DNA from: Gammaproteobacteria bacterium
GTDB lineage: Bacteria; Pseudomonadota; Gammaproteobacteria; Woeseiales; Woeseiaceae
Reading direction: 5' to 3'
Length of the DNA stretch: 20,534 nt
NCBI GenBank assembly: GCA_002685275.1
Contig: NYWX01000045.1
Location: 1 to 20,534, forward strand
Shown piece after piece: positions 16,663-20,534 of this stretch (the stretch's first letter is position 1; each line of letters opens with the position of its first letter). Under the pieces are notes generated by a model that saw only the letters and a program-made list of their open reading frames with translations, ran no database searches and was not told the origin of the DNA. Position numbers and translations under genes: made by a program.

Positions 16663-17496
16663 ATGAGTTTTATTCAAGTCTTAATCTTCTTTATGTACCT
16701 ATTATCTGCCGGAATGTTTGTAACATCACGACTTCCAAAGTACTCAGCGTCGCAAAGAAAATTTCTCAATCTAGCATTCGTTATTAATGTAATTGGAATT
16801 TCTTTGCACATAATCTTCTTGTACTCGCCAATGCTTGCAGGTGATGGTCTTAACTTCTCATTTGGCAACATTATTTCAATGATTGGTTTAGAGCTTGCAA
16901 TTATAGGTCTAATTTCAGCTATTCAGCCGACATTGCGCGGTATTTCAGCTGGACTTCTTTTTCTTGGTGCTATTGCTGTAGCGTTGGGAGCAATTACCAT
17001 TGCCGTTATAGGCCTTGGGGAATCTGCTCCTGATATGATTAAACTTTCATGGCAAATGAGATCTCATATTTTAATTTCTCTTATTTCATACGGTCTTTTG
17101 TATGTTGGAGCTATCATTGCTGTAATGATGATGTTGCAGGAAAAGCGACTACGAGCTAGCAAACTATCTGCGATCAGTAGTATTTTTGCCCCTCTTGAAA
17201 CATCAGAAAATTTACTTTTCAAAATAACAGCTGTTGGCTTTACTGGCCTTGCAATAACAATAGTATCTGGATTAACTTTTGTTGATAACTTGTTTGCTCA
17301 ACCTCTTGTACATAAAACTGCATTATCGCTAATAGCGCTTTTTATTTTTGGTGCATTACTTGCAGGCCGAATTTTTGCAGGATGGCGAGGCAGTCGTGCA
17401 ATAAAACTTTACCTTAGTGGGTTTGTATTGTTATTCATTGCTTATTTTGGTGTGAGATTGTTTCTCGAGCAAATACTTGGTCAAAGTTGGAGTTAA
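16663..17496 (+). CDS. ypjD: CcsA/HemX-like inner-membrane protein YpjD
   Basis: A multispanning inner-membrane protein of the cytochrome c assembly (CcsA/HemX) superfamily. YpjD-type proteins are conserved beside ffh in gammaproteobacteria, but their precise role is not settled; heme handling is inferred from the family. With the ATG at 16663 it has 277 residues and about eight membrane spans. Motifs include SWQMRSHILISLISYGLLY (with one conserved His), the LVHKTALS histidine, GWRGSRA and YFGVRLFLEQIL near the C-terminus. An earlier ATG at 16594 would add 23 polar residues with no family counterpart; a -10-like TATAAT within that stretch also favours the later start. The gene is followed after 60 bases by corB. 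Confidence 0.88.
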   Translation: MSFIQVLIFFMYLLSAGMFVTSRLPKYSASQRKFLNLAFVINVIGISLHIIFLYSPMLAGDGLNFSFGNIISMIGLELAIIGLISAIQPTLRGISAGLLFLGAIAVALGAITIAVIGLGESAPDMIKLSWQMRSHILISLISYGLLYVGAIIAVMMMLQEKRLRASKLSAISSIFAPLETSENLLFKITAVGFTGLAITIVSGLTFVDNLFAQPLVHKTALSLIALFIFGALLAGRIFAGWRGSRAIKLYLSGFVLLFIAYFGVRLFLEQILGQSWS

Positions 17497-17556
17497 CATT
17501 GCAGCATAATTTAGCTAGTTTTCTTCATTCTTTGAGTCGTATTTTTGAGTGGTGAT

Positions 17557-18819
17557 ATGTCACTATTTGGGCTTATAAGTTTACTTGTAGTGCTTTTGCT
17601 TCTATCTGCATTTTTTGCAGGCTCAGAAACTGCATTAATGAGTCTAAATAGATATCATTTGCGTCATAAATCACGCAAAGGAAATCGTGGTGCGAAGCTA
17701 GCTGAGCAGTTACTAAAGCGCCCTGATCGTCTAATTGGCCTGATTCTTTTGGGTAATAACCTAGTAAATTTTTCAGCAAGCGCTCTTGTTACATTAATAG
17801 CTTTTGATTTAGGTGGAGAACCAGCAGTTGCTATTGGCACTGGAATTCTTACTCTCACAGTTATCATTTTTGCTGATATAGCACCTAAAACCGTAGCTGC
17901 ATTAAATCCTGAGCGATTTGCTTTTCCTGCAGCGATGATTTATTACCCTTTATTAAAGATTACTTATCCCATTGTATGGCTTACAAATATGGCTTCCAAT
18001 GGTTTTCTATTTCTACTAGGTATTCGCGATAAAGGAAATAATTTACAAACTTTAACACGTGAAGAACTGCGTACAGTGGTTCGTGAAACAAGCACTAGAA
18101 TTCCAACGCGTTATCGAGAAATGCTTCTTAGTATTCTTGACCTTGAGAAAGTTACAGTCGCTGATGTTATGGTTCCACATAAAGAGATTATTGGAATTGA
18201 TATTAATGATAATAATGTTGAGATTGAAAAAGCTATCTCTGACAGTCACCATACTCGACTTCCCGTATATAAGGGTAATTTGGATAAAATTGTTGGAATA
18301 TTACATTTAAGAAACTTTGCTAATACTTCCAATAAAAGTTTCTCTAAAAAGTCACTTCATAATTTATTAAATGCGCCTTACTTTGTTCCAGAAGGTACAT
18401 CACTTAGCACTCAACTTATACATTTTCAGAGACAAAATGAAAGAATAGCTTTAGTAGTTGACGAATATGGTGATATTCAGGGCATTATCACTTTAGAAGA
18501 TATCTTAGAAGAAATTGTTGGTGAATTTACTGACCCCTTGAATGAGGAAAATGATGTTATACAAAATAGCCCTAACTCATTCATAGTTGACGCGATGGCA
18601 AATATTCGTGAACTTAATCGATCCCAAAACTGGGAGCTTCCAAGTAATGGTCCAAAAACTTTGAATGGGCTTATAATTGAAATGCTAGAGACCATCCCGG
18701 AGCCTTCAACTTGTTTGAAAATAAATGGATACCCAATCGAAATAATTGAATCTAACGATAATTGTATAGAATCAGTTCAAATAGGAACGAGGATTTACGA
18801 GAGAGAAATAAATGAATGA
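17557..18819 (+). CDS. corB: CNNM/CorB-type magnesium/cobalt transporter-like protein
   Basis: A membrane protein of the HlyC/CorC (CNNM) family, linked to magnesium and cobalt efflux; transport by bacterial CorB homologues is known, but substrate here is inferred. With the ATG at 17557 it has 420 residues: a DUF21/CNNM membrane domain (about 1-180) with GSETALMSLNRYHLRH, LGNNLVN and APKTVAALNPERFAFP; a CBS-domain pair (about 195-325) with VADVMVPHKEI and VVDEYGDIQGIITLEDILEEIVGE; and a C-terminal CorC_HlyC domain. A TTG at 17545 would add four residues, but GAGTGG before the ATG fits a Shine-Dalgarno. It is co-directional with ypjD and converges on radA with only 9 bases between stops. Confidence 0.93.
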   Translation: MSLFGLISLLVVLLLLSAFFAGSETALMSLNRYHLRHKSRKGNRGAKLAEQLLKRPDRLIGLILLGNNLVNFSASALVTLIAFDLGGEPAVAIGTGILTLTVIIFADIAPKTVAALNPERFAFPAAMIYYPLLKITYPIVWLTNMASNGFLFLLGIRDKGNNLQTLTREELRTVVRETSTRIPTRYREMLLSILDLEKVTVADVMVPHKEIIGIDINDNNVEIEKAISDSHHTRLPVYKGNLDKIVGILHLRNFANTSNKSFSKKSLHNLLNAPYFVPEGTSLSTQLIHFQRQNERIALVVDEYGDIQGIITLEDILEEIVGEFTDPLNEENDVIQNSPNSFIVDAMANIRELNRSQNWELPSNGPKTLNGLIIEMLETIPEPSTCLKINGYPIEIIESNDNCIESVQIGTRIYEREINE

Positions 18820-18828
18820 AAAAAATTA

Positions 18829-20160
18829 TTAGAGAACTTCTTGAAGAGCATCACTTAATCTACGTACTCCAATTATTTTAATTCCCTTTGGAATTTTTTT
18901 CGGTACATTACCAATCGGAGCGATAATTTTAGTAAATCCCTGCTTAATAGCAGCTGTTATTCGTTCGATTCCATACTTTACGGGTCGAATTTCACCTGCC
19001 AACCCAACTTCACCGAAACAAACAAGGTTTTCTGAAAATTTCAAATCCTTAAAGCTGGAAACAATTGCCATAATTGTAGGTAAATCAACCGCAGTTTCGT
19101 TTATTTTCAAACCACTAACAACATTAATAAAAACATCCTCATTAACTAAAGATACAGATCCATGTCGATGTAGGACTGCTATTAGTAATGCTAAACGATT
19201 TTGATCTACACCCTGCGCAAGTCTTTTAATATGATTATTGTTACTTTGAGAAACCAACGCCTGAATTTCTACTAAAAGGGGACGACTGCCCTCCCATACA
19301 ATGGATACAATGCTTCCAGATTCATCAGAAACACCTCTAGATAAAAAAATAGCAGAAGGATTGTTTACCTCATTAAAGCCCTTTTCTGTCATTGCAAAAA
19401 CACCCATTTCACCGCTAGCACCAAATCTATTTTTAACAGATCTTATTATTGAATATCTGCTTGCTGGATCACTTTCAAAATAAAGTACAGTATCAACCAT
19501 ATGCTCGACTACTCGAGGGCCGGCAATTGCACCCTCTTTGGTTACATGGCCAATAATAAATACTGAAATATCATTTTTTTTTGCAAATTCAACAATTTTT
19601 GCAACACATTCACGTAATTGAGTAATGGAGCCTGGCGCAGAAGACAGCTCATCGTTTGTCATGGTTTGCATTGAATCAACGATCAAAATACGTGCTTCAC
19701 ATTTTTTCGTCTGTGAAAGCACATTTAAAATAGACGAATCTATAAGTACATTCATTCTAAGTGCATCGAGACCAAGACGTTGAGAACGTTGTCCTATCTG
19801 ACGAAGAGATTCCTCTCCTGACGCATAGCATATTGGCACATCAAGCATTAAATTTGCTGATACCTGTTGCAAGAGGGTCGACTTACCAATACCTGGGTCA
19901 CCCCCAAGTAATATAACTGCGCCAGGAATTAGGCCGCCGCCTAACACATGATCCAACTCCTTGAATCCAGTTGAATACCTGAAATTTATATCATCGGGTA
20001 GTTTGTCTAAAGTAGTAACAACTTCAGAACGTACTGAAGAATCGACTGCTCTTGATTCACTCATGGTGTTCCAACAGCCACAACTAGAGCATTGACCAGC
20101 CCATTTGGTAGAATTAATGCCGCATTCACTACAAATATATGAAACTTTCGACTTAGGCAT
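18829..20160 (-). CDS. radA: DNA repair protein RadA
   Basis: RadA (Sms) is a RecA-related ATPase that promotes branch migration and processing of recombination intermediates. The 443-residue protein has an N-terminal C4 zinc finger (C10, C13, C24, C27), Walker A GGDPGIGKST (86-95), Walker B LIVDS, the RadA-specific KNRFG motif (243-247) and a Lon-protease-like C-terminal domain (about 270-443) with GEVGLAGEIRPV. All hallmark residues are present. It is transcribed toward corB and away from the permease, with its own upstream region in the AT-rich gap. Two adjacent stop codons (TAATAA) and a T-run close the gene. Confidence 0.98.
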   Translation of the reverse strand: MPKSKVSYICSECGINSTKWAGQCSSCGCWNTMSESRAVDSSVRSEVVTTLDKLPDDINFRYSTGFKELDHVLGGGLIPGAVILLGGDPGIGKSTLLQQVSANLMLDVPICYASGEESLRQIGQRSQRLGLDALRMNVLIDSSILNVLSQTKKCEARILIVDSMQTMTNDELSSAPGSITQLRECVAKIVEFAKKNDISVFIIGHVTKEGAIAGPRVVEHMVDTVLYFESDPASRYSIIRSVKNRFGASGEMGVFAMTEKGFNEVNNPSAIFLSRGVSDESGSIVSIVWEGSRPLLVEIQALVSQSNNNHIKRLAQGVDQNRLALLIAVLHRHGSVSLVNEDVFINVVSGLKINETAVDLPTIMAIVSSFKDLKFSENLVCFGEVGLAGEIRPVKYGIERITAAIKQGFTKIIAPIGNVPKKIPKGIKIIGVRRLSDALQEVL

Positions 20161-20405
20161 AATTAAAAGACCTTCAAGTAATTTAAATTCATCAAATGTT
20201 ACTTAAATTTATATATCTAACTAAATATAAATAAATAAATATAAATTTTTAAATTAAGTATTATCTAACTGTATACAAATAAAAATTATTTGATGCTAGT
20301 CTAACTCAATTTATTTACCAAGAATCCTGTTAATTTATGACTTCTATAAAAAATAATAAAAAAACACAAGATTTCATTCAACCATCAATACAATAGGGCT
20401 TCAAC
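20161..20405. other. AT-rich divergent intergenic region between radA and the permease
   Basis: A 245-base spacer that must hold the radA promoter and may hold the permease promoter. It is almost pure A+T in its central part. A candidate -35 TTGATG (20290-20295, + strand) is seen without a good -10 at the right distance. No riboswitch core, tRNA or coding frame of note was found. Confidence 0.4.
20223..20246. repeat. Short AAAT/ATAAAT low-complexity tract
   Basis: A run of overlapping AAAT and ATAAAT units, with no G or C, lies 60-85 bases upstream of radA. It may act as an UP-like or easily melted element, or be simple AT drift. Confidence 0.4.
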
Positions 20406-20534
20406 ATGCAATTTTTTCTGAACAAATTTTTTAAATTGACGGAAAATAATACAAGTATTAGTCGTGAAATTATTGCAGGGCTAACTTCATTTCTAGCGAT
20501 GTCATATATTATGGTAGTGAATCCATTAATTCTA
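20406..20534 (+). CDS. NCS2/AzgA-type purine permease, N-terminal fragment (runs off window)
   Basis: The first 43 codons of a membrane transporter, cut off by the end of the window. The sequence FKLTENNTSISREIIAGLTS followed by FLAMSYIMVVNP is the typical start of AzgA-like NCS2 permeases (guanine/hypoxanthine or adenine, proton-coupled): a short amphipathic lead, then an EIIAGLTSF motif entering the first membrane helix and a conserved VNP. The ATG at 20406 is preceded by AGGG about 10 bases upstream. Which purine it carries cannot be told from this fragment. Confidence 0.8.
   Translation, partial: MQFFLNKFFKLTENNTSISREIIAGLTSFLAMSYIMVVNPLIL

Noticed and set aside
18820..18850. T-run after radA as an intrinsic terminator
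   Set aside because: The - strand has TAATAA then seven T, but the only nearby stem (CTTC/GAAG) has a 2-base loop, so no valid hairpin was found.
20268..20282. Possible LexA-type box near GTATAC upstream of radA
   Set aside because: Only the left half CTGT is present; the matching ACAG at the correct distance is absent.
20161..20405. Possible purine riboswitch upstream of the NCS2 permease
   Set aside because: No purine-aptamer core or matching stems were recognised; the region is mostly A+T without GC stems.

Overview
The window reads as a chromosomal segment of a low-GC gammaproteobacterium. Gene content and order point there: rpsP-rimM-trmD-rplS next to ffh, with ypjD and corB divergent from ffh, is a classic gammaproteobacterial neighbourhood. 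Small intergenic gaps, strong A+T bias in spacers and third codon positions, and a TRAP transporter would suit a streamlined marine lineage, but the genus cannot be named from this sequence alone. No rRNA, tRNA, CRISPR array, insertion sequence or prophage gene was seen.

Region 1 (30-6242, + strand) is a compact SUF iron-sulfur cluster operon: an Rrf2/IscR-type regulator, then sufB, sufC, sufD, sufS, a SufU-type IscU homologue, and sufT. Most junctions overlap (ATGA or TAATG) or are only a few bases apart, so the genes are probably co-transcribed and translationally coupled. SufS frees sulfur from cysteine, SufU probably accepts it in place of SufE, SufBCD builds the cluster, and SufT helps maturation.

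Region 2 (6313-12953, - strand) is read in the order tatT, dctP, dctQ, dctM, a PQQ-type sorbosone dehydrogenase-like gene, and sppA. It encodes a tripartite TRAP uptake system with the extra TatT lipoprotein subunit, followed by a probable periplasmic oxidoreductase and a membrane signal-peptide peptidase. A perfect -10 hexamer and a near-perfect 18-bp palindrome lie upstream of tatT. The DctP protein has Trp where the usual carboxylate-binding Arg is expected, which suggests an atypical ligand.

Region 3 (13067-16470, - strand) holds translation and protein-targeting genes: ffh, then rpsP-rimM-trmD-rplS. rpsP has a good sigma70-type promoter with a GC-rich discriminator, and an inverted repeat follows ffh.

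Region 4 (16663-18819, + strand) carries ypjD (CcsA/HemX-like membrane protein) and corB (CNNM/CBS transporter-like protein). radA follows on the - strand (18829-20160), meeting corB tail to tail. After an AT-rich 245-bp spacer, the first 43 codons of an NCS2/AzgA-type purine permease run off the end of the window.

Most of this is conserved core genome. The part most worth a second look is the TRAP/TatT/dehydrogenase operon.
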